DNA from: Bacteroidota bacterium
Lineage (GTDB): Bacteria > Bacteroidota > Bacteroidia > Bacteroidales > Prolixibacteraceae
Length of the DNA stretch: 35,423 bases
NCBI GenBank assembly: GCA_021849365.1
Contig: JAJZSZ010000006.1
Span: forward strand, 1-35,423
Direction of reading: 5' to 3'
The notes under the pieces are model-generated. The model was not told the origin of the DNA. It searched no databases and saw only the letters and a program-made list of their open reading frames with translations. Of this stretch, positions 25,886 to 35,423 are shown piece by piece. Within the stretch, counting starts at the first letter, position 1. Each line of letters begins with the position of its first letter. The position numbers were made by a program, and so were the translations under genes.

Positions 25886-26767
25886 TCATTTTAGCAATTC
25901 GGCTGGAATTGCCGGCGTTGCCCCTTTTTGCGTACAAACAAAAGCAGAAATCTCGACAGCCTTTTGGTGAATCTCTTTTAATGGTCTTTGGTTAAGTATA
26001 CCCATTACCATAGCCGAAGTAAACGAATCGCCAGCACCAACGGTATCTTCAACCTTTACTAACGGTGTTGGTACAAACGAAACTTCGTCGTTACCAAACA
26101 AATAACTGCCGGATTCACCTTTGGTCAGGGCTAAATAATCGAGCGAATAGGTTTCTTTGATTTTTTCACAGATTTGTGTTTCTGATCCTTCCAGCCCAAA
26201 CAGTTCTTTAAATATTTCAACCTCGTCGTCGTTGATCTTGAAAATATTGGCAAGCGATAACGATTCATGAATCAACTCTTTACTGTAATATTTCTGCCGA
26301 AGATTGATGTCATAAACTTTCAGGCAATGGTCCGGAACAAGCTTCAAGGCCAATATGATGGATTCATGCGAAACCCAGCTGCGCTGTGCCAGAGTCCCGA
26401 AACATACCGCATCAGTTTCTTTTAAAACCTGAATGGCTTCAGGAAGAAGCTCAATGAAATCCCATGCTACATTTTCGTAGATGGTGTATTCGGGCTTCCC
26501 TTCCTTTAAGGTTACACCAACGGTACTGGTCGGGTATTTATTAATGGCGATGCAATTCCGGATTCCTTTTTCATTGACAGTATTCATGATTTCACGGCCC
26601 AATTCATCGTCGCCAACTGCACTGATTGCCACGCCAACAGCGCCAAGCTGCATGGCATGATAAGCGAAATTAACAGGTGCTCCACCCAAAACTTTTCCTG
26701 TAGGCAACATGTCCCAAAGAACTTCGCCCATCCCGACTACTGTATATTTTTTGATTGAATTATTCAT
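25886..26767 (-). CDS. PfkB-family carbohydrate kinase (fructokinase-like)
   Basis: 293 aa; GEVLWDMLPTGKVLGGAPVNFAYHAMQLGA; LVKVEDTVGAGDSFTSAMVMGIL (PfkB signature). Confidence 0.93.
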   Translation of the reverse strand: MNNSIKKYTVVGMGEVLWDMLPTGKVLGGAPVNFAYHAMQLGAVGVAISAVGDDELGREIMNTVNEKGIRNCIAINKYPTSTVGVTLKEGKPEYTIYENVAWDFIELLPEAIQVLKETDAVCFGTLAQRSWVSHESIILALKLVPDHCLKVYDINLRQKYYSKELIHESLSLANIFKINDDEVEIFKELFGLEGSETQICEKIKETYSLDYLALTKGESGSYLFGNDEVSFVPTPLVKVEDTVGAGDSFTSAMVMGILNQRPLKEIHQKAVEISAFVCTQKGATPAIPAELLK

Positions 26768-26811
26768 TATTAATGATTGATTATTGGTTGCAATGATGTT
26801 TCCGCTTATTG

Positions 26812-27963
26812 CTACGCTTGTTTAATTTTAGGAAAAACGCCAAGAATCAGGTAGGTCACCAAAGCAAGCAACACGATAACAGCGCCGACTTGTCCGCCCA
26901 TTGTATCCGACATTACGCCCATGATCAACGGGAAAACCGCCCCGCCGAATACGCCCATGATCATTAACCCCGAAACCTCGTTGTTGTATTTGGGTTGACA
27001 AACAAGGGCTTGTGAGAACATGACCGAGAAAATGTTTGCATTACCCAGGCCAAATAAGGCAATACCCACATAAATGATGGTTTTATCGGCAGTGAACATG
27101 GTTAAGATTCCTGTTAAAATCATCAATACACTGACCAAAAATACTTTCCGGCCTGAGAATTTTGCAAGTATCGCCGATCCCAGCAAACAGCCTACAGTTC
27201 TGAAAATGAAATAAAAACTGGTGGCATAACCTGCATCGGCTAATGGGATATTTAATTTCTCGATCAAAAGTTTGGGCGCAGTTGTATTTAAACCAACATC
27301 GAGTCCAACATGCGCCATAATTCCGAGAAACAAAAAAAGCACAGTGACATCGCCAAGGAGTGAAAAACTGGCCCGAAAAGAGGTTGATTTATTTTCGGCT
27401 TTGGGCTCATCAACTTTTGTAATGAAAAGTAAGGCAATCACCAATACACATATTGCCAGGAATGAGGGGAACAGAATCATTCTCCAATCAGAAAAACGAA
27501 TGACTGCCCAGGCTGCAAGAATCGGGGCGATGAACGAGGCGATTGCCTTAACAAATTGACCAAAAGTTAAGGTACTTGCCATCCGTTCTTTACTTACCAA
27601 ACCTGCAATCAGCGGATTCAGCGACACTTGCATCAGTGTATTTCCTATACCCAGAAAGGTAAATGAAATAAGCATCGTGACAAATGAATAGCTAATTAGC
27701 GGAATCATTAATGCAGGAAGGGTTACCACCAAACTCAGCAATACGGTGTTTTTTCTTCCAATTTTGTTCATCAGCATGCCTGTTGGAACCGAAAAAACAA
27801 AGAACCACAGGAACACCATGGAGGGCAATAAATTGGCCAACGTATCAGACAGTTGAAAGTCAGCTTTCACGTAATTGGCTGCAATACCTACCAGGTCGAC
27901 AAATCCCATGGTAAAAAAAGCCAACATAATAGGAACTAATAAAAGGGCTGATGATTTTTTCAT
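26812..27963 (-). CDS. MFS sugar transporter (FucP-like)
   Basis: 383 aa; FFTMGFVDLVGIAANYVKADFQLSDTLANLLPSMVFLWFFVFSVPTGMLMNKIGRKN; multiple TM; between fructokinase and GH32. Confidence 0.88.
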   Translation of the reverse strand: MKKSSALLLVPIMLAFFTMGFVDLVGIAANYVKADFQLSDTLANLLPSMVFLWFFVFSVPTGMLMNKIGRKNTVLLSLVVTLPALMIPLISYSFVTMLISFTFLGIGNTLMQVSLNPLIAGLVSKERMASTLTFGQFVKAIASFIAPILAAWAVIRFSDWRMILFPSFLAICVLVIALLFITKVDEPKAENKSTSFRASFSLLGDVTVLFLFLGIMAHVGLDVGLNTTAPKLLIEKLNIPLADAGYATSFYFIFRTVGCLLGSAILAKFSGRKVFLVSVLMILTGILTMFTADKTIIYVGIALFGLGNANIFSVMFSQALVCQPKYNNEVSGLMIMGVFGGAVFPLIMGVMSDTMGGQVGAVIVLLALVTYLILGVFPKIKQA

Positions 27964-27981
27964 ATTGATAAGCTTTAGTTT

Positions 27982-29544
27982 TTAACGCCAGATTGAGGCT
28001 AGTTTCCGTACTTTTGATTCAGTTATTTTTATTTCCTGTTCCGACTTAATATTCACTTCATTGTAAATTTCGCCCGGAAATACAATATTAGTCATTTCAA
28101 GCAATCCTTCATTCAGGAAAAGCTCAACCGATGCCTGATCGATAACCAGACGTAGTGATACTTTTTCATCTATCTGAGCCGGGGCAACAATATCGACCGG
28201 AAAATTCGGACTGAAAGATGTCTCGCCCGAATGATTGCGGTTAATGCGAACCTGCTGTTTGGCTTTATCCAGAACAATTTCAAATACCTCATTTTTGCTG
28301 TTTGCCAGCTGAATGTTAGCCTGACTGGCCGTTCCCAAATCGAGTTCTACGGAATAGTCGAAAGCATCAGCAGCACCCAGACTGTATGTATTTGATGATT
28401 TTTCCGATTGAAGAGTTTCCCATTTTGACCCGTAATTTTCAAATTCAGCAGTTGGGTAGCCACTCAATACAATTTCGCCGGATTCAAGCTTTTTAAGTTT
28501 TAACTCCCGGGGTAAAGTCATTGCTCCACGCCAAACCGTTGTTGGAACCTTGTTTGCATATTGCCAGTTACTCATCCAGCCAATCAACAATCTGTGTCCG
28601 TCAGCTGCCGGAATGCCCGACCAGCTTACTCCGGCGTAATTGTCTTTCCCGTAATCCATCCAGCGGGGAGCAGGACTCGGGCTTTCGTTGTGAAATACCT
28701 TGCCGTCGAATTCGCCTACGAAATACTGTGTTGCCGAGCCTCCGTTTGGCCCACCGGGATTGATGCTCACCAAAAGCACCCATTTTTCCAGATCGGTTCC
28801 CTCTACTTTTAGCTTGAACAAATCGGGACATTCCCAGGCAGCGCCATGCTGACCAACGCCTTCGCCAAATTCGCTTTCCTTGGTCCAGTTTTTCAGATCG
28901 GGTGACGAGAAAAATGTAATGGTATTGAGCGTTGCCAAAGTCAAAATCCACTTTTTTGTGGGTTCGTGCCAACACACTTTCGGATCGCGGAAATCGCGAA
29001 TCCCGGGGTTTTTAACTACAGGATTGTGATCGTATTTGGTCCAGGTCATTCCATCGTCGTTGCTGTATGCAATCGCCTGATTCTGAAATGTATTTGTTCC
29101 GGCTTTTGCTCCAACAAAGTCATGATAGGTAAACATAGCCACCAGCGGTCCTTTCCCATCTTTTCCCAATCCTGAGGTGTTATTCGCATCGACAACCGCA
29201 CTTCCGGAGAAAATGCAACCAAGCGAATCGGGATAGAGTGCTATAGGCAAGTGTTTCCAGTGAATCAAATCCTTACTTACGGCATGTCCCCAATGCATAG
29301 GACCCCAAACTGAACTGTCGGGGTAATACTGGTAAAACAGGTGGTAATTTCCGTTCGAGAACACCAGTCCGTTCGGATCGTTTGTCCAATGCGCTTCAGG
29401 CGAGAAGTGAATCTGAGGACGATAAGGCTCGGTATAATAACCACTTTTCGAAGCATCAGCCGTTTGTTTTTTTGCGGACTGATTGGTACACGACATGATT
29501 ATCATGCCAATTGCAAAAACGCTTAAAATGAAATTTATCTTCAT
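27982..29544 (-). CDS. GH32 family fructan hydrolase (levanase/inulinase/invertase-like) lipoprotein
   Basis: ORF track start 29598; ATG at 29544 gives lipoprotein signal MKINFILSVFAIGMIIMSCTNQ. GH32 motifs HWTNDPNGLVF, FRDPKV, WECPDLF all present. Confidence 0.95.
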   Translation of the reverse strand: MKINFILSVFAIGMIIMSCTNQSAKKQTADASKSGYYTEPYRPQIHFSPEAHWTNDPNGLVFSNGNYHLFYQYYPDSSVWGPMHWGHAVSKDLIHWKHLPIALYPDSLGCIFSGSAVVDANNTSGLGKDGKGPLVAMFTYHDFVGAKAGTNTFQNQAIAYSNDDGMTWTKYDHNPVVKNPGIRDFRDPKVCWHEPTKKWILTLATLNTITFFSSPDLKNWTKESEFGEGVGQHGAAWECPDLFKLKVEGTDLEKWVLLVSINPGGPNGGSATQYFVGEFDGKVFHNESPSPAPRWMDYGKDNYAGVSWSGIPAADGHRLLIGWMSNWQYANKVPTTVWRGAMTLPRELKLKKLESGEIVLSGYPTAEFENYGSKWETLQSEKSSNTYSLGAADAFDYSVELDLGTASQANIQLANSKNEVFEIVLDKAKQQVRINRNHSGETSFSPNFPVDIVAPAQIDEKVSLRLVIDQASVELFLNEGLLEMTNIVFPGEIYNEVNIKSEQEIKITESKVRKLASIWR

Positions 29545-29611
29545 GATATACTGGTTTAGTTTGTATATGCCCGCGTTGTTGTAAGACGAGCAATGCAATT
29601 TTGTTGATGGG

Positions 29612-31099
29612 TTAATTGGTTAAATTATATATGGTTGCTCCATTTAATGTGATTTCGCCACCTTCGGCAAACAATTTTAAGTTGTTGAATTCCTTGTTGG
29701 GAAGCAGCTTCTCTGTCATTACCACATGTCCGTTTCCTGAAAAAAGTTCAACCGATGAATGATAGATAATAATTCGGAGATCGAGGGTTTCCTGGTTGGC
29801 AATGTATGGCCCATAATCCACCGGAATCGGTAATTCTGCCTGTTCAGTTTGTCCTTTATACTGTCGATCGACGTAAAATACGCGCTTCGTATGGTTATAG
29901 GCAACAGTTAATCTATCTCCTGCATCCGTCAGAAATTCGGCCCCAAATTTCTCGGCAAAGTTTAACCATTGCAATTTATTGAGGTTAAAAGTGAGGTTCA
30001 GTTCATAAGGCAAAGTCAGCTTTTCATTAATTGTCAGAACGCCTTTCAAATTGGTTCCTGCAATCATTTTCTTTTGGTCCCGGAGTTGGTCAATTTCTTC
30101 AACTGGTGACGATTGAACTACAAAACCATTAAAATTACGACTTAATGAAAGTTCCCGGGGAAGAGTAAATGAGTTAACCGATTTTGAAGTGTCTGCGGAA
30201 TTACTGATGCAACCGATGTGGTAACAAATGTTGTTTGCCAAGGCTGTAACTCCGGCAAAATTATCACTTCCGTAATCGACCGATTTAATTTTCTCGCGAA
30301 CCGGCTGAAATGCAAATCCGTTGAAATCACCAATAATACTACGTGTTCCGGCACCACAGGAAGGATTTCCCGAATTGTAACTTACCATCAGCACCCATTT
30401 TGTTTTATTACTTTCCGTATCAATTAAAGGGAAGAAATCTGCACGGTTCCATTCGCCGCTGATGTAATCGAGTACCTCGGTAAATGTGCTGTTCAATTGC
30501 CAGTCGATCAGGTTTTCCGACGAATAAAAGCGCACATGATCGCGTCCGGTTGCCATTAGTATCCATTTCTGCGACTCTTCGTGCCAGATAATTTTCGAGA
30601 TTTTATAATCGGACACTGGAGTGCCGAGTGAGATCTGTCGCTCGGTATATCTGGTCCAGGTTTTTCCGAAATCGTAACTGTAGGCTAGCTGCTGGATATC
30701 CGTTGAAACAGTTTGGTAGATGGCAATCAATGGTTGTTGCCCGTCTTTCGCCAGGCCTGAAGTATTATCCCAATCGATTACAAAACCGGCAGAATTAATA
30801 ACTCCTGACGAATCGGGTAGTTGCAGTGTTGACGACTTTTCCCAATGAATCAAATCGCTGCTTATAGTTTGCGCCCATTTATTATCGTCGCCGTTAATTT
30901 TACCCTGAAAGAAAAGATGAAACTGTTTACCGTCGTGAACCAAAGCCGCCGGAATACCATCATTCATTCCACTCGCAGCAAAATGCAACGATTGGCGGTT
31001 TGCTTCATTCTCAGGAGTATGCCCACAACTTACCAACAGAAAAATAACAAGTAGAAAAGAAACTATTTTGAATGCCATATTGATTGATTTGAAAGACAT
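29612..31099 (-). CDS. Degenerate GH32-like lipoprotein (probable non-catalytic paralogue)
   Basis: 495 aa; MAFKIVSFLLVIFLLVSCGH lipobox; collinear with the neighbouring GH32 (FHLFFQ, DLIHWEK, WILMATGRDHVRFYSSENLIDW, KWVLMVSYNSG, FAGVTAL, SVELF) but the NDPNG, RDP and ECP motifs are altered. Confidence 0.85.
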   Translation of the reverse strand: MSFKSINMAFKIVSFLLVIFLLVSCGHTPENEANRQSLHFAASGMNDGIPAALVHDGKQFHLFFQGKINGDDNKWAQTISSDLIHWEKSSTLQLPDSSGVINSAGFVIDWDNTSGLAKDGQQPLIAIYQTVSTDIQQLAYSYDFGKTWTRYTERQISLGTPVSDYKISKIIWHEESQKWILMATGRDHVRFYSSENLIDWQLNSTFTEVLDYISGEWNRADFFPLIDTESNKTKWVLMVSYNSGNPSCGAGTRSIIGDFNGFAFQPVREKIKSVDYGSDNFAGVTALANNICYHIGCISNSADTSKSVNSFTLPRELSLSRNFNGFVVQSSPVEEIDQLRDQKKMIAGTNLKGVLTINEKLTLPYELNLTFNLNKLQWLNFAEKFGAEFLTDAGDRLTVAYNHTKRVFYVDRQYKGQTEQAELPIPVDYGPYIANQETLDLRIIIYHSSVELFSGNGHVVMTEKLLPNKEFNNLKLFAEGGEITLNGATIYNLTN

Positions 31100-31111
31100 A
31101 AGCTGCAGGTT

Positions 31112-31143
31112 AAAATGGGGATGAATAAAATCATCCCCATTTT
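31112..31143 (-). terminator. Stem-loop downstream of susD, possible attenuating terminator or processing site
   Basis: aaaatggggatga-ataaaa-tcatccccatttt, 13-bp perfect stem; on the minus strand it ends in tttt. Confidence 0.7.
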
Positions 31144-31156
31144 TTAGGTATATAAT

Positions 31157-32899
31157 TTAGTAGCCAGGATTCTGGACGTACAATCCTTTGGTAAAGTCGA
31201 TTTCACGTTGCGGAATTGGGAAATATTCATCACGACCGGCAGTGAATTTCGCATTACCCAGGAATGCTCTTCTGGTTTTTTCTTTGGTCAGATAAGCGTT
31301 GAGCGTTGGCTCGGCAATTCCCCAGCGAACAAGGTCGAAGAAGCGCGGACTTTCCATGGCAAATTCCAAACGTCGCTCCCATTGCAGAGCCTTGCGTGCA
31401 TTTTCTTTGGTCCACGAAAGATTCGATCCGTCATACAAAGCAATCTTGTAATTTGAAGCAGGAGTACCATCGGCCAGTTTTGTTCTTCCAGTACTGTTGG
31501 CAGCTCTGGCCCTGATCTGGTTGATCAATGGCATTGCTTTTTCCTGCTGACCTAATTCAATATAGGCTTCGGCCTGCCATAAAAGCACATCAGCATAACG
31601 AATGATATCGATATTTTTGGATGTTCCCATAAATGGGCCAAGCTTCTTATAACATGCACAATCGGCAGCCTGCTGTTCTTTCATACTTTGGAAGAATCCG
31701 TAAACACCGGGATCACGAACCCAACTGTTTTTGAAAATGTAAGCAGCATCGCTCCGATATTTATACGGGTGTCCGTCCATTCCAACGGTATGGTCAATGC
31801 GCGGATCAACAGTAACTCCTTTCGGTGTAATGTCGGCAGCACTCAACTCCACATTGTTGAAAGTATCATATTTCGGTAAACCATTGGCGTCGGTTGCAAA
31901 AGCATTGACCAGGTTCTGGCTTGGCTGATGGAATCCGCAACAGCCGTACTGCGAGGCTCCGGTTGGGTAATTTAAACCTGTTACGAAACTGAGACGACCG
32001 GTCGAAGTTCCGTCGCTGATAGAGAACTGAACAGCGAAAACCGATTCAGGACCATTGTCAAATCCATCCAAGAAGTTTTCAGCAAAATCGGGCTGAAGAC
32101 GATACTTTCCTGAATTGATTACTGTTTGTGTCAAAGCAACAACCTCGTTTAAGCGGGCAGCATTTATTCCGGTAACTTTGTGGTTCGCATCCTGCTCATA
32201 AGCCTGATACAAACGCAGTTTTGCCAGGTAAGCCGCAGCCGCAAATTTGTTGACGCGACCAACTTCAGGTTGTGTTTCAGGAAGATTGTCCAGGGCGTAT
32301 TTAAAATCATCGGCGATCTTGTTCCACAACTGATCGTTGGTGTATTGGTTGTTTTTGGTCTTCAGAATGTCCTCGTTCGACAAGGTTTCGTCGATAAACG
32401 GAATATTCTTGAAAATCAGTTTCATTACAAAATGAGAGTGTGCACGTAAAAAACGAGCTTCGGCAATACGCGTTTTACGCAATGATGTTGGAGTGAAATT
32501 TTCGTCTTTCAATTCGTTGAGCGCACGTAAAGCTGCATTGGCTCTTGAGATAGCAGCATAAAAATTCTCCCAGGTATAAGCGCCCATCCAAACCTGGCTT
32601 GGTGTGGTCAGGTTGTATTGCTCATAGAAATTCACGTCGGCTACGTCGCCAACGCCTCCACCACCCTTGTAAGCATCGTCAGAGCGGACACTTCCGTAAA
32701 CCCACATACTAGTCATCGGACCAATCATATCGTCGTTGGCAATACCTGCATAAGCGGCTATTACCAGCCCATTCGCACTTTCAGCTGTTGGATTGCCCGC
32801 GGTAATATATCCTTCAGGCTTTGTATCAAGGTAATCATTACACGAAGCCAGTGAAACGGCCAGTATAACTAATGCTTTACCAAAATTTCTATATTTCAT
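31157..32899 (-). CDS. susD: RagB/SusD family outer-membrane glycan-binding lipoprotein
   Basis: 580 aa; lipobox LAVSLASCNDYLDTKPEGYITAGNPTAESANGLVIAAYAG; RIAEARFLRAHSHF; ADVLLWQAEAYIELGQQEKAMPLINQIRARA; C-terminal RQFFPIPQ-like DEYFPIPQREIDFTKGLYVQNPGY. Confidence 0.96.
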   Translation of the reverse strand: MKYRNFGKALVILAVSLASCNDYLDTKPEGYITAGNPTAESANGLVIAAYAGIANDDMIGPMTSMWVYGSVRSDDAYKGGGGVGDVADVNFYEQYNLTTPSQVWMGAYTWENFYAAISRANAALRALNELKDENFTPTSLRKTRIAEARFLRAHSHFVMKLIFKNIPFIDETLSNEDILKTKNNQYTNDQLWNKIADDFKYALDNLPETQPEVGRVNKFAAAAYLAKLRLYQAYEQDANHKVTGINAARLNEVVALTQTVINSGKYRLQPDFAENFLDGFDNGPESVFAVQFSISDGTSTGRLSFVTGLNYPTGASQYGCCGFHQPSQNLVNAFATDANGLPKYDTFNNVELSAADITPKGVTVDPRIDHTVGMDGHPYKYRSDAAYIFKNSWVRDPGVYGFFQSMKEQQAADCACYKKLGPFMGTSKNIDIIRYADVLLWQAEAYIELGQQEKAMPLINQIRARAANSTGRTKLADGTPASNYKIALYDGSNLSWTKENARKALQWERRLEFAMESPRFFDLVRWGIAEPTLNAYLTKEKTRRAFLGNAKFTAGRDEYFPIPQREIDFTKGLYVQNPGY

Positions 32900-32920
32900 A
32901 GTTCTTTAGATTTTAAGTGA

Positions 32921-35423
32921 TTAGAATGAAACATTTACCCCGAAAGACAATGTTCTTGGAATTGGGATTGTATTGACGTCAGTCCGTTCAGGATCTGGTC
33001 CCTGCCATTCTTTGCTGGTAATCCAGAAAACATTGTCGGCCATGGCATACACGCGAAGTGATTTTACAACACCAATCTTTTTAAGGGTTGTTTCAGGAAC
33101 TTTATAGCCCAACTGAATATTCCTCAGTTTGAAATAAGAAGCGTTGATCATGAAATAGTCTGAAGTACGGAATTCAGAGTTGTTATCAGACAAGGTTAGG
33201 GCAGGAATGGTTGAGCTGGTATTTTTCGTTGACCACGCGTTAAACAAGCCAGGGCCTCCATTGTCGCGACTTCTGATAAAGTTGTTGATTTGAGTGTATG
33301 GGCAATATCCGGTTTTTCCGGCAACACCCGAACCGAAGATCGCCAAATCGAAATTCTTGTAGTTCAATTCAATTCTTAAACTGTATTCCAATGCTGGCAA
33401 TAAAGTCCCAAGGAACTTCTGGTCAAGAGCATCCACTTTTTTATCGCCATTCAAATCTTTATAACGGATTCGTCCGGGAGCAGCACCTGGTTGGGTCGCA
33501 TGTGCAGCCACTTCAGCAGCATTTTGGAAAAGGCCATCGGTAACATATCCAAAAACTGATAATTCAGAATGTCCAATGATGGATTGTTCTGCGTTTCCGG
33601 GGTAGCCGGTGCGAACTTCTTCAGGAAGAACTGTGATTTTATCTTTAAAATGACCGGCTGCTGCCGAAATGTTGTAAGTGAAATCAGCATTTCGCCTTCC
33701 TCCTGCATAACTCAACGACAATTCCCAACCTTTATTGGTTTTAGTCGCACCATTAAGAAATTGCAACTGTCCTTCGCCTACAGCAGAAGCCACTGGCGGA
33801 CGGATAAGAATATCGGTGGTTTTGCGGGCGAAATAATCGAATGCACCAATCAGTTTGTTGTTGAGAATTCCAAAATCGAGACCAATGTTGAATTCGTTGG
33901 TTGTTTCCCAGCGCAAATTTGGGTTGGCAGCCTGAACCGAAACAAATCCTGACGGAAGGTTTCCGGAATTGCTGCCATAAATATCGTAAGCTGTACCAAC
34001 GTTGCGGTATTGATCGAAAAAACCTACGTGGCCAATACCGGCTCCTTCAGATGCAACAGCGCCGTAGCGTGGTTCGAAAAGACCAAGACTGGCAAAACTA
34101 CCAACATCCTGATTACCTACACGACCAGCACCGGCACGAAGTTTCAGGTTCGAGATTTGTGGAAGATTTGCCATAAATGGTTCAGAGCTAATTCTCCAAC
34201 CTAAGGTTGCAGCTGGGAAAATACCGTAACGGTTATTCGATCCAAATCGGGAAGATCCGTCGCGACGAACTGTAGCTGATGCTAAATATTTATCAGAAAA
34301 TGTGTATTCAATTTTACCGAACTGAGAGAAAAGACGACTGCTGTTGGCAGTACCAAAACTATTTCCATTGGCACTTCCGGCACTCAAAACAAAGAATTCT
34401 TCGGTCTGGGTGGCAAATCCTTCTTTATAGGCTGTTACATCATTGTAATTATCGCCAACAGCTTCAATACCGGCAAGAAATGCAAACTTATTCTGACCTA
34501 AGTCAATTTTGTAATTCAATGTATTTGACCACGATACGCTTTTGAATTTGCTTTCAATAATTCTCAGGCTATTCACCGCACGGGCGATAAAACCTTCCTT
34601 GAAACTCTGTTCAATATTCTTATTATTGATCATCGAATAATCCAAACCCAACGTTGAACGGAAGCTCAGATTTCTGGCCAGTGAAACATCAGCATAAACA
34701 TTTCCGAACAGAAAACTACGATTCACGTTATCCCAACGATTGAGGTACTGCATGTGAACCGGGTTATTACGATCGGAATATCCTGAACCCAGAGGGCCGG
34801 CATATTCTCCGGTTTTAGTGTACATCGGAATAGTTGGAGCCAGATTGATCGCCAAGCCGGGAGTTGGAGCACTTCCAAGGTCAGGACATTGCAACGTTTC
34901 ATTCGACGATACAATCTGGGTGTTCATCCCAAATTTAATTTTACCCTGAAATACGCTGGTTGAAGCATTGATACGGGCATTCACACGGTCGTAGTTGGTA
35001 TATTTCAGAATACCGGTGTTTTTAATGTAACCCAAAGCAACAAGAGCAGATGTCTTTTCATTACCACCTGAAATAGTGATATCATTATTGGTCACATAAC
35101 CTGTTTTATAGGTTTCGGCCTGCCAGTCGGTATCTCCAACAGGTACATTCTGATCACCGCCAACATAAGGCTTTGGAGTTACGCTATTGAGTATCGGGTT
35201 GTTAAAGTCTTTGTTCCAGTCGAACGTATAAATTTCGCCGTAACCATCGGTTGGGTTGATATGATCGTTAACCGAAGCCTGCCACAGAACTTTTCCGCGA
35301 TCAACAGCATTCAGCATCTTGAAGCGCTGATTCTTTTCTGACTGAATAGAAAGGTTGGAGTTAAACTGAATGCTTACTTCGCCGTTTTTCTTCGAGCCGT
35401 TGTTGGTGGTAACAATGATTACG
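32921..35423 (-). CDS. susC: SusC/RagA family TonB-dependent receptor, N-terminus truncated by window edge
   Basis: ORF track 32921..35317, but the frame is open to 35423 (VIIVTTNNGSKKNGEVSIQFNSNLSIQSEKNQRFKML...). RRDGSSRFGSNNRYGIFPAATLGWRIS, LRAGAGRVGNQD, NPNLRWETTNEFNIGLDFGIL, C-terminal LSFGVNVSF. Confidence 0.96.
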   Translation of the reverse strand, partial: VIIVTTNNGSKKNGEVSIQFNSNLSIQSEKNQRFKMLNAVDRGKVLWQASVNDHINPTDGYGEIYTFDWNKDFNNPILNSVTPKPYVGGDQNVPVGDTDWQAETYKTGYVTNNDITISGGNEKTSALVALGYIKNTGILKYTNYDRVNARINASTSVFQGKIKFGMNTQIVSSNETLQCPDLGSAPTPGLAINLAPTIPMYTKTGEYAGPLGSGYSDRNNPVHMQYLNRWDNVNRSFLFGNVYADVSLARNLSFRSTLGLDYSMINNKNIEQSFKEGFIARAVNSLRIIESKFKSVSWSNTLNYKIDLGQNKFAFLAGIEAVGDNYNDVTAYKEGFATQTEEFFVLSAGSANGNSFGTANSSRLFSQFGKIEYTFSDKYLASATVRRDGSSRFGSNNRYGIFPAATLGWRISSEPFMANLPQISNLKLRAGAGRVGNQDVGSFASLGLFEPRYGAVASEGAGIGHVGFFDQYRNVGTAYDIYGSNSGNLPSGFVSVQAANPNLRWETTNEFNIGLDFGILNNKLIGAFDYFARKTTDILIRPPVASAVGEGQLQFLNGATKTNKGWELSLSYAGGRRNADFTYNISAAAGHFKDKITVLPEEVRTGYPGNAEQSIIGHSELSVFGYVTDGLFQNAAEVAAHATQPGAAPGRIRYKDLNGDKKVDALDQKFLGTLLPALEYSLRIELNYKNFDLAIFGSGVAGKTGYCPYTQINNFIRSRDNGGPGLFNAWSTKNTSSTIPALTLSDNNSEFRTSDYFMINASYFKLRNIQLGYKVPETTLKKIGVVKSLRVYAMADNVFWITSKEWQGPDPERTDVNTIPIPRTLSFGVNVSF

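Noticed and set aside
33569-33952. 127-aa plus-strand ORF opposite susC
   Set aside because: Antisense shadow ORF within the TonB-dependent receptor gene.
1-35423. CRISPR array, tRNA/rRNA genes, intact transposase or integrase
   Set aside because: No regularly spaced direct repeats, no recognisable cloverleaf or rRNA segments, and no transposase/integrase motifs seen in the ORF translations.

Overview
The window looks like a Bacteroidota chromosome: SusC/SusD pair, T9SS sorting tail, TonB C-terminal domain proteins, AraC-type hybrid two-component regulators and a TAnnTTTG-like promoter motif. From left to right it holds: (i) a nucleotide-sugar pair, a GDP-mannose 3,5-epimerase-like SDR and a truncated HxGH nucleotidyltransferase fused to a GHMP-kinase-like domain; (ii) a LacI regulator and an old-yellow-enzyme oxidoreductase; (iii) a TonB-CTD/TPR-like protein; (iv) two tandem, partly near-identical AraC-HTH / TM / TolB-like / TPR proteins with the C-terminal remnant of a third copy between them; (v) malic enzyme-PTA (maeB); (vi) a six-hairpin-type glycosidase and an ACS-type MFS transporter; (vii) a TPR sensor histidine kinase and a Gfo/Idh/MocA oxidoreductase; (viii) two tandem hybrid HK-RR-AraC regulators followed by two small secreted or lipid-anchored proteins; (ix) a minus-strand fructan-type PUL: SusC (truncated), SusD, a degenerate GH32-like lipoprotein, GH32, MFS and PfkB fructokinase. 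The strongest leads are the GH32-like protein, which appears to have lost catalytic residues and sits where a surface glycan-binding protein is expected, and the mosaic AraC/TolB/TPR cluster with its remnant. No rRNA, tRNA, CRISPR array or intact transposase was recognised. All calls come from reading the sequence and the ORF track; no database search was run.
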